Of a stretch of DNA of 64,000 nucleotides, positions 26,262 through 35,568 are shown in pieces. Each line of letters opens with the position of its first letter. Position 1 is the first letter of the stretch. Source of the stretch: Thalassospira tepidiphila MCCC 1A03514 (GTDB lineage Bacteria > Pseudomonadota > Alphaproteobacteria > Rhodospirillales > Thalassospiraceae); NCBI RefSeq assembly GCF_001662875.1, contig NZ_JPVZ01000001.1, positions 62,001 through 126,000 on the forward strand, written 5' to 3'. Under the pieces are notes generated by a model. The model saw only the letters and a list, made by a program, of their open reading frames with translations. It did not search any database and was not told where the DNA came from. A program made the position numbers and the translations under genes.

Positions 26262-27161
26262 TTATTTGATGGCAAGGTCGCTGGCTTCTGCCAACAGCCA
26301 GTCGCGGAATTCCCTGACCGGCGCGCGCAGATCGCGGTTCTTCGGCCAGACCAGATAATAGCCTGACGGCACTTTGACGACCTGATCCGGATACAGGTGG
26401 ATCAGCTTGCCTTCGGAAATGTCTTCCTCGGCCAGAAGCGGGTTGGCCAGAACGACGCCCTGCCCATGAATTGCCGCCTCAATCGCCATGGATGTCTGAT
26501 CGATTTCCACGCGCTTTATGGCGCGAATGTCGGGCGCCGTCAGGGTTGAAAACCGGCCCAGCCATTCTTCCCACCACGGATGCAGGATATCATTCAACAA
26601 CGTCGCCCGCGCAAGGTCATCGGGGCGATCCAGTCCCAACCTGTCGCGATAGGACGGCGCGCAAAAGGCCGCCGCCTGCCCCTGATACAGCAATATGGTT
26701 TCGAGGCTTTCATCGACGCCATCGAAATAGCGCACCGCCAGATCGACCGGATCATGATCAAAATCCAAAAGCACCGACGATGATCCGACATGAAGCGAGG
26801 TTTCGGGATGGGCGATCAGAAACCGCGACATTCGTTTGGAGAACCATTTTGCCGCGAAGCTTGGCGGCATAACGAACCGCACCGCATGATTTGACTGATC
26901 GCGCAGTTGATGGCTGGCATCGCGGATCTGCTGCAAGGCCGGGGCAATGCGCGCTGCATAAGCCAGACCATCCGCCGTTGGCGTAATCTGGCGAACTGTG
27001 CGCGTAAACAACTCCACCCCAAGCCAGTCTTCAAGCTTGCGGATTTGCTGCCCCACCGCACCGGGCGTGACATTCAATTCATCCGCCGCCAGCGCAAAGC
27101 TTTTCAGGCGCATCGATGCCTCGAACGCTGGCAGTGATTTAAGTGGCGGATATGATCCCAT
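26262..27161 (-). CDS. LysR family transcriptional regulator (GcvA-like)
   Basis: A 299-residue regulator. The opening LKSLPAFEASMRLKSFALAA is the hallmark of the GcvA/AmpR-like LysR subgroup. The HTH continues ELNVTPGAVGQQIRKLEDWL, and the effector domain follows from about residue 90. It is divergent from an EamA transporter gene with about 100 bases between start codons, so it probably regulates that exporter (inference by position). Confidence 0.93.
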   Translation of the reverse strand: MGSYPPLKSLPAFEASMRLKSFALAADELNVTPGAVGQQIRKLEDWLGVELFTRTVRQITPTADGLAYAARIAPALQQIRDASHQLRDQSNHAVRFVMPPSFAAKWFSKRMSRFLIAHPETSLHVGSSSVLLDFDHDPVDLAVRYFDGVDESLETILLYQGQAAAFCAPSYRDRLGLDRPDDLARATLLNDILHPWWEEWLGRFSTLTAPDIRAIKRVEIDQTSMAIEAAIHGQGVVLANPLLAEEDISEGKLIHLYPDQVVKVPSGYYLVWPKNRDLRAPVREFRDWLLAEASDLAIK

Positions 27162-27260
27162 AACGCAGTTTTTCTATTTCATAATCCAGATAGTATGATT
27201 TGTGAAAAATACCGGGAATTTAGACAATGGGCCATGATTTTTCCAAACTGGTCCGCCACC

Positions 27261-28184
27261 ATGAAAAACAAAGCCTATATCGTGTTCGGGTTTCTGGCCC
27301 TTGCCTGGGGCATGACGTTTCTGTTTAACAAAAGTGCTAGCACCCTGATCACCCCGACACAGATTGCCGCCGTTCGCGTGTTTATGGGGTTCCTGCCGGT
27401 TTTTGCCGCAGCCCTGATCGGGCGCAAACTTAAATGGCGGCACTTGCGCTTTACCCACCATTTTATCGTGATGTCGGTTCTGGCGGGCAGTCTTTACTAT
27501 TTCAGCTTTGCCAAAGGCATTCAGCTTTTGCCATCCAGCCTTGCCGGGATGCTGAGCGGCGCCATTCCAATGATTTCCTTTATCACCGCTGCGGCCTTTT
27601 TGCGCGATGAGCCTGTCAATCGTCGCTCGCTTCTTGGATTGGGGGTTGGCTTTATCGGGGTCGCGATGATTGCGCGGCCCTGGGACGCAAGCGTTTCGGC
27701 AAGCGATCTTGCCGGGGTTGGGTGTATCGGACTTGGGTCCCTCTGCGTTGGCCTGTCCTTTGTCTATGCCCGCCGGTTCTTAAGCCCGCTTGGCATTTCG
27801 CCCCTTGCACTTTGCACCTATCAATTGGGTATTGCCGCGCTGACATTGCTGGTTACCACCGACTTTGACGGCGCCAGCGCGATCTTTGACAATGGCTGGA
27901 TCGCCCTTGGCCTGTTCTTTGGGCTTGGCCTGTTTGGCACCGGCTTTGCGTATTTGTGCTATTACTTCGTTGTTGAAAATCTTGGCGCGGTCAAAGCGGC
28001 AAGCGTGACCTATATCCCGCCGATTATCGCCGTTCTGACCGGCTCGCTGATTTTAGGGGAAAGCGTTCAACTGCTTGATCTGATTGCACTAGTGGCAATC
28101 CTGACCGGGGTTGTCGTGATGCAATCGGGACGCACCCCACCGATGCAACGCTGCCTGGCAAATCTGCCATCACAGCAAAGCTGA
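27261..28184 (+). CDS. EamA/DMT family transporter
   Basis: A protein of about 307 residues with ten predicted membrane helices in two EamA repeats. It begins MKNKAYIVFGFLALAWGMTF, where the WG-TF motif is typical of DMT exporters, and the second repeat is near GLFGTGFAYLCYYFVVENLG. Members export amino acids or other metabolites. Longer starts at 27195 and 27234 exist. The ATG at 27261 best matches the family but has a weak RBS. It is paired with the divergent LysR regulator. Confidence 0.88.
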   Translation: MKNKAYIVFGFLALAWGMTFLFNKSASTLITPTQIAAVRVFMGFLPVFAAALIGRKLKWRHLRFTHHFIVMSVLAGSLYYFSFAKGIQLLPSSLAGMLSGAIPMISFITAAAFLRDEPVNRRSLLGLGVGFIGVAMIARPWDASVSASDLAGVGCIGLGSLCVGLSFVYARRFLSPLGISPLALCTYQLGIAALTLLVTTDFDGASAIFDNGWIALGLFFGLGLFGTGFAYLCYYFVVENLGAVKAASVTYIPPIIAVLTGSLILGESVQLLDLIALVAILTGVVVMQSGRTPPMQRCLANLPSQQS

Positions 28185-28191
28185 TAAATCA

Positions 28192-28222
28192 GTCCCCTGC
28201 ACACATCACGTGTGCAGGGGAC
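28192..28222. terminator. Strong hairpin between convergent genes
   Basis: Perfect 13-bp arms GTCCCCTGCACAC (28192-28204) and GTGTGCAGGGGAC (28210-28222) with a five-base loop. No T-run follows. It lies eight bases after the EamA stop and 14 before the GATase stop. Confidence 0.75.
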
Positions 28223-28236
28223 CTTCAAAAAGGCTG

Positions 28237-28932
28237 TTAGCCCGCCACGGCACGGACGAATGCATTGATCAATGGATGATCTTCACCCCGAAGGGCGGCA
28301 CGTTCGGGCTGAAACGCGGTTCCGATGAAGAACGGATGCCCGCGAAGCTCAACCGCGCGCGGATCGCGATCCTGATCCCAGGCCACAATCCGAAGATCCC
28401 GGCCGTCAAGCACATGGGCGTATTCCGGATTAAACCCGAATGAGCAGCGATAGGTTTCCGTCAAATGCGCTGTGCCACAAACCTTGCGGATCACACTGTT
28501 TTCCGCAAGGTCAATCCCACCATCCTGATCAATCAACGCACAGCTAAGCGGCGCGATCAGGGGCAAATCCGTATCCGGGTCGATTTCCGCATTTGCCGCA
28601 TCAGCAAGACCAAGAACATTACGGGCATATTCCAGGATCGCGTGCTGATACCCGCCACAACTACCCAGAAATGCAATGCGGTTTTCTCGCGCACGCCGAA
28701 TGGCGGCAAGCGCACCGTCAAAGCTTTGATAGGGGCTCGCCGGCACGCACCATATCCCGTTATAGCCATCAAGGGCTTGGGCATCAGGGCAATCAATGTC
28801 GGATGTCGCGACCCAGTGAAATGTGACGGTAATTCCAAGATTTTTGGCGGCCAGTTCCAGGGCCTTCGGGATGGCCTGATGGGCGGTAACGTTCGGGTTG
28901 TAATCGCCGACAAGTGCGATGGTGACGGTCAT
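28237..28932 (-). CDS. Stand-alone CTP-synthase-like glutamine amidotransferase domain protein
   Basis: A 231-residue protein related to the C-terminal class I GATase domain of CTP synthase. It starts TVTIALVGDYNPNVTAHQAI and has the nucleophile elbow FLGSCGGYQHAIL with Cys92. No synthetase domain is attached. The normal catalytic His-Pro-Glu motif is replaced by Gln-Pro-Glu in IGTAFQPERAAL (Gln about 208), so canonical glutaminase activity is doubtful. Databases name this group CTP synthase C-terminal region-related (seleno)protein; here the residue is Cys, not Sec. Function unknown. It is monocistronic. Confidence 0.82.
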   Translation of the reverse strand: MTVTIALVGDYNPNVTAHQAIPKALELAAKNLGITVTFHWVATSDIDCPDAQALDGYNGIWCVPASPYQSFDGALAAIRRARENRIAFLGSCGGYQHAILEYARNVLGLADAANAEIDPDTDLPLIAPLSCALIDQDGGIDLAENSVIRKVCGTAHLTETYRCSFGFNPEYAHVLDGRDLRIVAWDQDRDPRAVELRGHPFFIGTAFQPERAALRGEDHPLINAFVRAVAG

Positions 28933-28987
28933 ATGTTTTTCCTCGTTTCGTTTTCAATGACGAGGGAGAAAAGCCGGTTCAACCAAC

Positions 28988-29015
28988 AAAAAACGGCCCG
29001 TGAAATCACGAGCCG
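28988..29015 (-). terminator. Intrinsic terminator of the LuxR-type regulator gene
   Basis: On the minus strand CGGCTCGTG / CACGGGCCG forms a nine-pair stem with one G-U, a four-base loop and a T6 run. Confidence 0.88.
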
Positions 29016-29054
29016 GGATTTGAGCGCCAAACGGAGCTGCCTTTGTCGAACCTA

Positions 29055-29732
29055 CTACAAAGTTCCGGACCGCGCCATATCTTCAAGAGCCATTTTCACG
29101 GCCTGCGCACGGTTCGAGACGTTCAGTTTGCGATAGATGTTTTTCAAATGGTACTTCACCGTGATTTCGCGCAGATCAAGGTGACGGGCAATGTCCTTGT
29201 TCGGACGTCCTTCTGACAGCAGTGCGAGAACTTCACGTTCACGCGGTGTCAGACGGCCAAAATCGCCCTCACTGCCAAAGCCACCGGCAAGGCGACCTTC
29301 GCCATCACCCCCGCCTGACATGTTGTCATTCATGTCGTTCAGAATCGACGACGGCAGGTATTTGTCACCAGCCAGAACCAGCTGCACAGCATTTGCCAGG
29401 GCCTGCCCACGCAGGGTCTTGGGAATAAAGCCATGCGCACCGGCCTCAAGCGCCTTGCGGACATCTTCACTTCGATATGCGCCAGAAAGCAGAACCACAA
29501 AGGTCGAATCTGCCACCTTCTCCAAGGTGCGCTTCAAACCTTCAAGTCCATTCATCCCCGGCATGCGCAGATCAAGCAGCACCAGATCGAATGTATTATT
29601 GGCTGCTATCAGCTCGAGTGCGGGGTCCAATGCCCCTGCTTCGGCCACTTCACAGTCATCGAAATACTGTTGGAACAGTAGCGAGATTGCCTCACGAACA
29701 AGATCGTGATCGTCCGCCAAAAGGATACGCAA
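29055..29732 (-). CDS. NarL/LuxR-type response regulator
   Basis: A 225-residue response regulator. The receiver domain has the acidic pocket LLADDHD, phospho-acceptor Asp54 in LVLLDLRMPGMNG, and the conserved Lys in GFIPKTLRG. A glycine-rich linker leads to the LuxR HTH with LTPREREVLALLSEGRPNKD and ITVKYHLKNIYRKLNVSNRA. The start is TTG at 29732: AAAGG lies eight bases upstream and an in-frame stop shortly upstream excludes an earlier start. No histidine kinase is adjacent, so it is an orphan regulator with unknown input. Confidence 0.92.
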   Translation of the reverse strand: MRILLADDHDLVREAISLLFQQYFDDCEVAEAGALDPALELIAANNTFDLVLLDLRMPGMNGLEGLKRTLEKVADSTFVVLLSGAYRSEDVRKALEAGAHGFIPKTLRGQALANAVQLVLAGDKYLPSSILNDMNDNMSGGGDGEGRLAGGFGSEGDFGRLTPREREVLALLSEGRPNKDIARHLDLREITVKYHLKNIYRKLNVSNRAQAVKMALEDMARSGTL

Positions 29733-29897
29733 TGCTGTCGCCTTTCATCTACCTAATCGGCTCCTTCACCTACCTGCGAAGGATACCACACCAAAAGGTT
29801 GCACCTACTCAATTTTTCGGTCTGGGGAGCTCAGGATACGTAAGGCTGCACATATTAGCAAACGAGAAGTTTTCCAAGCAGATGCACTAGCGCGCAA

Positions 29898-30215
29898 TCA
29901 CGACAGTACTTCTGCACGCGCAACCGGACGTAGTTCTTCGAGCTTTACATTCAATGCAGAGGCTGTGACGTCGATATTTTTGCGTCCAAAATCGGCCAGC
30001 AACAGGGCAACAACACCGTTTTCACGCGGGTTGGCAACAACCTCGCCAATGATCTTGCGCGTGTAATCCTGACATTCTTCGGGGGACATGCCCATCTGTT
30101 CGCCAGCCCACTGGATCAGCATTTTATAAAGATGGGTTTCGACGCGAAAATCCTGTTCAAGATCAAAGCTGTACTTTGCTTCAAACCCGCGTTCACGATC
30201 ATTAAAGCTGCTCAT
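29898..30215 (-). CDS. F1-ATPase inhibitor zeta subunit family (DUF1476)
   Basis: A 105-residue protein matching the DUF1476 family: MSSFNDRERGFEAKYSFDLE at the N-terminus, then helical repeats. The Paracoccus member is the zeta subunit, which inhibits F1-ATPase hydrolysis through its N-terminal helix. The start at 30215 has AAGGA upstream; a longer frame to 30242 is less likely. In many alphaproteobacteria this gene sits near purC/purS/purL, as here (purC is 1.2 kb away across the NRDE gene), a recurring neighbourhood without a known functional link. Confidence 0.88.
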   Translation of the reverse strand: MSSFNDRERGFEAKYSFDLEQDFRVETHLYKMLIQWAGEQMGMSPEECQDYTRKIIGEVVANPRENGVVALLLADFGRKNIDVTASALNVKLEELRPVARAEVLS

Positions 30216-30379
30216 AATCGATTCCTTCTGTAAGCTGGTCACATTGTCATCGGAGCCAAACCGGTCAAGCCATTGTCTGTCATAGCATTTTATATGACAA
30301 TAAACGACACCGATTTCACCCCGTTGCCTGATACTTTTGAATTTGACAAAGTGCGGTTCCGCACGCTTTGATCTGGCTC

Positions 30380-31159
30380 ATGTGTACAGTCATTATTTTA
30401 CGCCGCCCCGACCATGACTGGCCGGTGATCATTGGCGCCAATCGCGATGAAATGAATAACCGTCCCTGGAAGGCGCCTGCGCGCCACTGGGAAGACCGTC
30501 CTGATGTCATCGCAGGTCTGGATGAAACCGCCGGGGGAACCTGGCTTGGTGTCAATGAGGACGGCGTGGTTGCCGCCGTGCTTAACCGCTATGGCACGCT
30601 GGGCCCTGCAGATGGCAAACGATCCCGCGGCGAGCTGCCGCTTGAGGCACTTGACCATGCCGACGCGATTGACGCCGCACAAGCCCTTGCCGAACTTGAT
30701 GGCGATGCCTATCGCCCGTTTAACATGGTGATCGCCGATAACCGGGATGCCTATTGGCTGGCAAACCGCGGTACGGGCAAGATCGAAATTACCGAGATCC
30801 CCGAAGGTCTTTCGATTCTGACGGCCCATGACCTTAATGACACGCAAAACAGTGCGCGCACCAAACGCAATCTGCCGCGCTTTGTCAGCGCCCCGGCCCC
30901 GCACCCCGACGCCGATGACTGGTTTGCCTGGCAGGCGCTTTTGGCTGATACCGGAACAGAGGCCCCGGACCCGGATCACCATGACATCCGTGCCGATGCA
31001 ATGCTGGTGCGCAGCAATATCGGATTTGAGACCATCTGTTCGTCGCTGATCGGGCTTCCGGCGATTCCCACAAGCGAACATGAACTGCCAAGGCGCCCGG
31101 TCTGGCTATTTGCCGAAGGCCAGCCCGACAAAACACCGTTCCATCCGGTCGACGTCTAA
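30380..31159 (+). CDS. NRDE family (TANGO2-like) protein
   Basis: A 259-residue protein beginning MCTVIILRRPDHDWPVIIGA then NRDEMNNRPWKAP. The NRDE signature and a Cys directly after the initiator Met define this family. Cys2 would become the N-terminal residue after Met removal, as in Ntn-type hydrolases. GGTWLGVNEDGVVAAVLNR is a second conserved block. Eukaryotic TANGO2 has been linked to heme or lipid handling; the bacterial role is unclear. The start at 30380 is set by the family N-terminus; no strong RBS is visible. Confidence 0.87.
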   Translation: MCTVIILRRPDHDWPVIIGANRDEMNNRPWKAPARHWEDRPDVIAGLDETAGGTWLGVNEDGVVAAVLNRYGTLGPADGKRSRGELPLEALDHADAIDAAQALAELDGDAYRPFNMVIADNRDAYWLANRGTGKIEITEIPEGLSILTAHDLNDTQNSARTKRNLPRFVSAPAPHPDADDWFAWQALLADTGTEAPDPDHHDIRADAMLVRSNIGFETICSSLIGLPAIPTSEHELPRRPVWLFAEGQPDKTPFHPVDV

Positions 31160-31381
31160 CACCAGATGGCGATCAACGTCTTTTCAGTTCAACAGGTTAC
31201 CGCCACAATTCGGGCCCTCTGCGATACAGATGCTGACGGTTGCAAATTTCGATTATCAAGTTTGCATAAATAGAGCTTAAGCGACAATTGAGTTTCTCGC
31301 CAAGCACTGCTATACGGAGGGCGCGAATTTCAGGGTGCCTGCTGCGTCGGACGGCGGGCCTAGATGTGAAAGATCCCGCCA
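31160..31381 (+). other. Intergenic region upstream of purC
   Basis: About 220 bases without a gene. It contains an imperfect inverted repeat GCAAA...TTTGC (about 31242-31266) and presumably the purC promoter. I see no purine riboswitch-like structure with confidence. Confidence 0.4.
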
Positions 31382-32146
31382 ATGTCCAGAAAGCAGCCCA
31401 TCTACGAGGGTAAAGCCAAGGTTCTTTACGAAGGTACAGAGCCCGGAACGATCATTCAGTATTTCAAGGACGACGCCACGGCGTTCAACGCCCAGAAGCG
31501 CGGCACCATTGCCGGCAAGGGTGTCCTGAACAACATGATCACCGAATTCGTCATGACCCGTCTGGCAGAAATCGGCATTCCGACTCACTTCATTCGCCGC
31601 CTGAACATGCGCGAACAGCTTTGCAAGAAATGCGAAATTGTTCCGATCGAAGTCGTGGTCCGCAACATCGTTGCCGGTTCGATGGCCAAGCGTCTTGGCC
31701 TCGAAGAAGGCGAACGCCTGCCGCGCCCGATTGTCGAGTTCTATTACAAGGACGACGCGCTGGGTGATCCGCTGGTGTCGGATGAACACATCCTCGCTCT
31801 GGGTTGGGCAGGTGCTGAAGAGCTTGAGGAAATTGTCGGCATGACCCTTCGCGTCAATGACTACCTGTGTGGTCTGATGCGCGGCATCGGCCTGAAACTG
31901 GTTGATTTCAAGCTTGAGTTCGGCCGCGTCTGGGAAGGCGACTTCCCGCAGTTGGTCCTGGCTGATGAATTCAGCCCGGATAACTGCCGTCTTTGGGATG
32001 CGATCACCAACGAAAAGATGGACAAGGACCGCTTCCGCCGCGATCTCGGCGGTGTCGAAGAGGCCTATCAGGAAGTCGCACGCCGTCTTGGTGTCCTCCC
32101 TGAGTCCGCCGAAATAGAGCAGCTTAAAAAAGACGAAACCAAATAA
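31382..32146 (+). CDS. purC: Phosphoribosylaminoimidazole-succinocarboxamide synthase
   Basis: A 254-residue SAICAR synthetase of the short bacterial type. [15 protein letters not shown] is the nucleotide-binding N-terminal loop; [20 protein letters not shown] and [10 protein letters not shown] are the conserved CAIR/ATP blocks. It condenses CAIR with aspartate in purine synthesis, and PurB acts on the product. The ATG at 31382 has only a weak RBS. An intrinsic terminator separates it from purS. Confidence 0.97.
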   Translation: MSRKQPIYEGKAKVLYEGTEPGTIIQYFKDDATAFNAQKRGTIAGKGVLNNMITEFVMTRLAEIGIPTHFIRRLNMREQLCKKCEIVPIEVVVRNIVAGSMAKRLGLEEGERLPRPIVEFYYKDDALGDPLVSDEHILALGWAGAEELEEIVGMTLRVNDYLCGLMRGIGLKLVDFKLEFGRVWEGDFPQLVLADEFSPDNCRLWDAITNEKMDKDRFRRDLGGVEEAYQEVARRLGVLPESAEIEQLKKDETK

Positions 32147-32152
32147 CACCCC

Positions 32153-32179
32153 AAGGCCGCGCTCGCGCGGCCTTTTCTT
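32153..32179 (+). terminator. Intrinsic terminator between purC and purS
   Basis: AAGGCCGCGC / GCGCGGCCTT stem with a minimal loop, followed by TTCTT. It starts six bases after the purC stop, so purSQL needs read-through or its own promoter. Confidence 0.85.
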
Positions 32180-32270
32180 ATGGCTGGTCGGCCATGTGTG
32201 TCGGACAGCGTTTTGTTTGCAAACAGAACCCCGCGCGAGACCCGCGCATGCGAACTTAAAGGAGCTTCTC

Positions 32271-32510
32271 GTGAAAGCACGTGTTCATGTCACCCTGAAG
32301 AACGGCGTTCTCGACCCGCAGGGCAAAGCCGTTCACCACGCCCTTCAGGGCCTGGGTTTTGATGGCGTCAATGACGTCCGTCAGGGCAAATTCATCGAAC
32401 TCGAACTGGATGGCACCGATGCCGCCAAGGCCGAAGCCGAGGTCAAGGAAATGTGCGAGAAGCTTCTCGCCAATACCGTGATCGAAGATTACAGCATCGA
32501 GCTGGCCTGA
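32271..32510 (+). CDS. purS: Phosphoribosylformylglycinamidine synthase subunit PurS
   Basis: A 79-residue PurS: KARVHVTLKNGVLDPQGKAV, then LGFDGVNDVRQGKFIELEL. It bridges PurQ and PurL in the three-subunit FGAM synthase. The start is GTG at 32271 with AAAGGAG six to seven bases upstream; a longer frame opens at 32196 without support. It is followed by purQ after 86 bases. Confidence 0.96.
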   Translation: MKARVHVTLKNGVLDPQGKAVHHALQGLGFDGVNDVRQGKFIELELDGTDAAKAEAEVKEMCEKLLANTVIEDYSIELA

Positions 32511-32596
32511 TCGCCCGTGGCGGGCGGGGTCTTGTCACGGCAGGGCCTTTGTCTATCGGGATTAAGTAACCGACACTAATCAAGAGACGGTATTTC

Positions 32597-33286
32597 ATGA
32601 AATCCGCTGTCATCCTGTTTCCCGGCATCAACCGGGAGAATGACGCCATCGCAGCACTGAAGCAGGCCACCGGCACCGAGCCCACCCTGGTCTGGCATGG
32701 CGACACCGAGCTGCCAAAGACCGACATCATCATGGTCCCGGGTGGCTTTTCCTATGGCGACTATTTGCGTTGTGGCGCCATGGCGGCCAAGTCGCCGATC
32801 ATGCGTGCGGTTGCCGAACGTGCCAAACAGGGTGTAACCACCATTGGCGTTTGCAACGGCTTCCAGATCCTGACCGAGGCAGGCCTTCTGCCCGGTGCAC
32901 TGATGCGCAATGCCAGCCTGAAATTCATCTGCAAGAACACGCATCTGAAAGTCGAAAACGCCGAGACGCGCTTTACCAATCTTTATAGCGCGGGCGAGAT
33001 TGTCGAATATCCGGTCGCCCATCACGACGGCAACTATTTTGCCGACAGCGACACGCTTGACCGCCTTGAAGGCGAAGGTCGCGTTGTTCTGCGTTACTGC
33101 GATGTGGATGGCAAAGTGGATCCGGCGACCAACCTCAATGGTTCCCAGCGCAATATTGCCGGCATCATCAACGAGGCGGGCAACGTCCTTGGCATGATGC
33201 CCCACCCCGAGAACGCAATCGATCCGCTGCATGGTGGCACCGATGGCCGCAATCTGTTCAAAAGCATGGTGGAGGCAGCATCGTGA
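32597..33286 (+). CDS. purQ: Phosphoribosylformylglycinamidine synthase subunit PurQ
   Basis: A 229-residue class I glutamine amidotransferase. The nucleophile is in [14 protein letters not shown], and the catalytic His/Glu are in [10 protein letters not shown]. It starts [16 protein letters not shown], typical of PurQ. It supplies ammonia to PurL. Its stop overlaps the purL GTG start by four bases, indicating tight coupling. Confidence 0.97.
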   Translation: MKSAVILFPGINRENDAIAALKQATGTEPTLVWHGDTELPKTDIIMVPGGFSYGDYLRCGAMAAKSPIMRAVAERAKQGVTTIGVCNGFQILTEAGLLPGALMRNASLKFICKNTHLKVENAETRFTNLYSAGEIVEYPVAHHDGNYFADSDTLDRLEGEGRVVLRYCDVDGKVDPATNLNGSQRNIAGIINEAGNVLGMMPHPENAIDPLHGGTDGRNLFKSMVEAAS

Positions 33287-35493
33287 GCTCCAACGATTTC
33301 AACAGCACCCCGATCACGCCGGAACTGGTCAAGGAACACGGCCTGAACGAAGAAGAATACAAACTCGTTCTCGAAATCATGGGTCGCGAACCCAACATCA
33401 ACGAGCTTGGCATTTTCTCGGTCATGTGGTCTGAGCACTGCTCCTACAAGTCGTCGAAAAAATGGCTGAAAACGCTTCCGACCAAGGCTGACTGGGTCAT
33501 TCAGGGTCCGGGCGAAAACGCCGGTGTTATTGACATTGGTGATGGTCAGGCCGCCGTCTTCAAGATGGAAAGCCACAACCACCCGTCCTTTATCGAACCC
33601 TATCAGGGGGCTGCAACCGGTGTTGGCGGCATCATGCGTGACGTGTTCACCATGGGTGCACGTCCGGTCGCGAACCTCAATGCCCTTCGTTTTGGCGAGC
33701 CCGATCATCCGAAAACCCGCCATCTTCTGAGCGGTGTGGTCGAAGGCATCGGCGGGTATGGCAACTGCATGGGCGTTCCGACCATTGGCGGTGAAACCAA
33801 CTTCCACGCATCTTACAACGGCAACATCCTGGTCAATGCGATGACCGTGGGTCTGGCCGATACCGATAACATCTTCTACTCAGCCGCGGCTGGCATCGGC
33901 AACCCGGTTGTTTATGTCGGGTCGAAAACCGGCCGTGACGGCATCCATGGCGCGACCATGGCATCGGCCGAGTTTGATGATGACAGCGAAGAAAAGCGTC
34001 CCACCGTTCAGGTCGGTGACCCGTTCACCGAAAAGCTTCTGCTGGAAGCCTGCCTTGAGCTGATGGCAACCGACATGATCGTCGCCATTCAGGATATGGG
34101 GGCTGCTGGTCTGACCTCGTCCTCGTTCGAAATGGCGTCCAAGGGCGGCGTTGGTGTTGAGCTGTGGCTTGATAAAGTTCCGATGCGCGAAGAAGGCATG
34201 ACGCCCTACGAGCTGATGCTTTCAGAGTCGCAGGAACGCATGCTGATGGTCCTGAAACCCGGTTGTGAAGACGCCGCCAAGGCGATCTTTGACAAATGGG
34301 AACTCGACTTTGCCGTTATCGGTACGCTCACCGATACCAAGCGCATGGTTCTGAAATGGCATGGTGAAGTTGCCGGTGATCTTCCGATTGATCCGCTGGC
34401 CGAAGCATCGCCGGAATATGATCGTCCGTGGGAGCCGACCCCGAAACAGGATCGCATTGATCCCAACAGCATTTCGGCCAAGGTCAGCCATGTTGACGCG
34501 CTGAAAACCCTGATCGCATCGCCCGACCTCGCGTCGCGTCGCTGGATCTGGGAACAGTATGACCATCTGGTGCGTGGCAACACGATTGTCCGTCCGGGCG
34601 GTGATGCCGGCGTTGTCCGCGTCGAAGGTACGAACAAGGGCCTTGCCGCGACCACCGACTGTACCCCGCGCTATGTCATGGCCGATCCGGTCGAAGGCGG
34701 CAAACAGGCCGTTGCCGAAGCCTACCGCAACCTGGTTGCAACCGGCGCCAAGCCGCTTGCCATCACGGACAATATGAACTTCGGTAATCCGGAACGCCCG
34801 CGCATCATGGGTCAGTTCGTTGGGGCCTGCCAGGGCATTGGCGAAGCCTGCATCGCGCTGGACTTCCCGGTCGTGTCGGGCAACGTGTCGCTTTACAACG
34901 AAACCAATGGTGTCGGCATCATGCCGACCCCGGCCATTGGCGGCGTTGGTCTGATTTCCGATCTCGGTCACCATGCAACCATTGGCATCAAACGCGATGA
35001 TAGCGCGCTGATCATGATCGGTGCGGCCACTGGTGAACTAGGTCAGTCGCTGTATCTCAAGACCATCGAAGGTCGCGAAGAAGGTGCTCCGCCACCGGTC
35101 GATCTGGGTGCGGAAAAGCGTGCCGGTACGCTGGTGCGTGAACTGATCGAACTGGGTCTGGTGCGCACTTGCCACGATATCGCCGATGGCGGCCTGCTGG
35201 TCACCGTTGCCGAGATGTGCCTTGCGGGCAATATCGGTGCAGACCTGCATCTGCCAGAAGCAGGCAGCGAAGTCGCATGGCTGTTTGGCGAAGATCAGGG
35301 CCGCTACGTGATCGCCACCCGCGATCCGGACAAGGTTCTGAACGCTGCTGGCAGTGCGAATGTTGCAGCCGTGATTATCGGTCAGGCCGGCGGTGATGCG
35401 GTCGTCATTGATGGCGGCGACAAAGTATCGCTTTCCGAACTGCGCGAGCTCAATGAAGGCTGGATGCCATCCTTCATGGCCGAAGCCGTTTAG
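33283..35493 (+). CDS. purL: Phosphoribosylformylglycinamidine synthase subunit PurL (small form)
   Basis: A 736-residue short-form PurL, consistent with separate PurS and PurQ. The conserved [15 protein letters not shown] motif with the active-site His, [19 protein letters not shown], and two AIRS-type ATP-binding halves are clear. It makes FGAM from FGAR. The start is GTG at 33283 within the end of purQ. A strong terminator follows. Confidence 0.98.
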   Translation: MSSNDFNSTPITPELVKEHGLNEEEYKLVLEIMGREPNINELGIFSVMWSEHCSYKSSKKWLKTLPTKADWVIQGPGENAGVIDIGDGQAAVFKMESHNHPSFIEPYQGAATGVGGIMRDVFTMGARPVANLNALRFGEPDHPKTRHLLSGVVEGIGGYGNCMGVPTIGGETNFHASYNGNILVNAMTVGLADTDNIFYSAAAGIGNPVVYVGSKTGRDGIHGATMASAEFDDDSEEKRPTVQVGDPFTEKLLLEACLELMATDMIVAIQDMGAAGLTSSSFEMASKGGVGVELWLDKVPMREEGMTPYELMLSESQERMLMVLKPGCEDAAKAIFDKWELDFAVIGTLTDTKRMVLKWHGEVAGDLPIDPLAEASPEYDRPWEPTPKQDRIDPNSISAKVSHVDALKTLIASPDLASRRWIWEQYDHLVRGNTIVRPGGDAGVVRVEGTNKGLAATTDCTPRYVMADPVEGGKQAVAEAYRNLVATGAKPLAITDNMNFGNPERPRIMGQFVGACQGIGEACIALDFPVVSGNVSLYNETNGVGIMPTPAIGGVGLISDLGHHATIGIKRDDSALIMIGAATGELGQSLYLKTIEGREEGAPPPVDLGAEKRAGTLVRELIELGLVRTCHDIADGGLLVTVAEMCLAGNIGADLHLPEAGSEVAWLFGEDQGRYVIATRDPDKVLNAAGSANVAAVIIGQAGGDAVVIDGGDKVSLSELRELNEGWMPSFMAEAV

Positions 35494-35513
35494 TCAGGCC
35501 TCAGGCAAAACAA

Positions 35514-35545
35514 AAAACCCCGCCGGAGCAATCTGGCGGGGTTTT
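35514..35545. terminator. Bidirectional intrinsic terminator
   Basis: AAAACCCCGCC / GGCGGGGTTTT stem with a ten-base loop, between purL (+) and the apbC-like gene (-). Confidence 0.93.
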
Positions 35546-35568
35546 CTTTTGCCTGCGCTGAAACGCTC

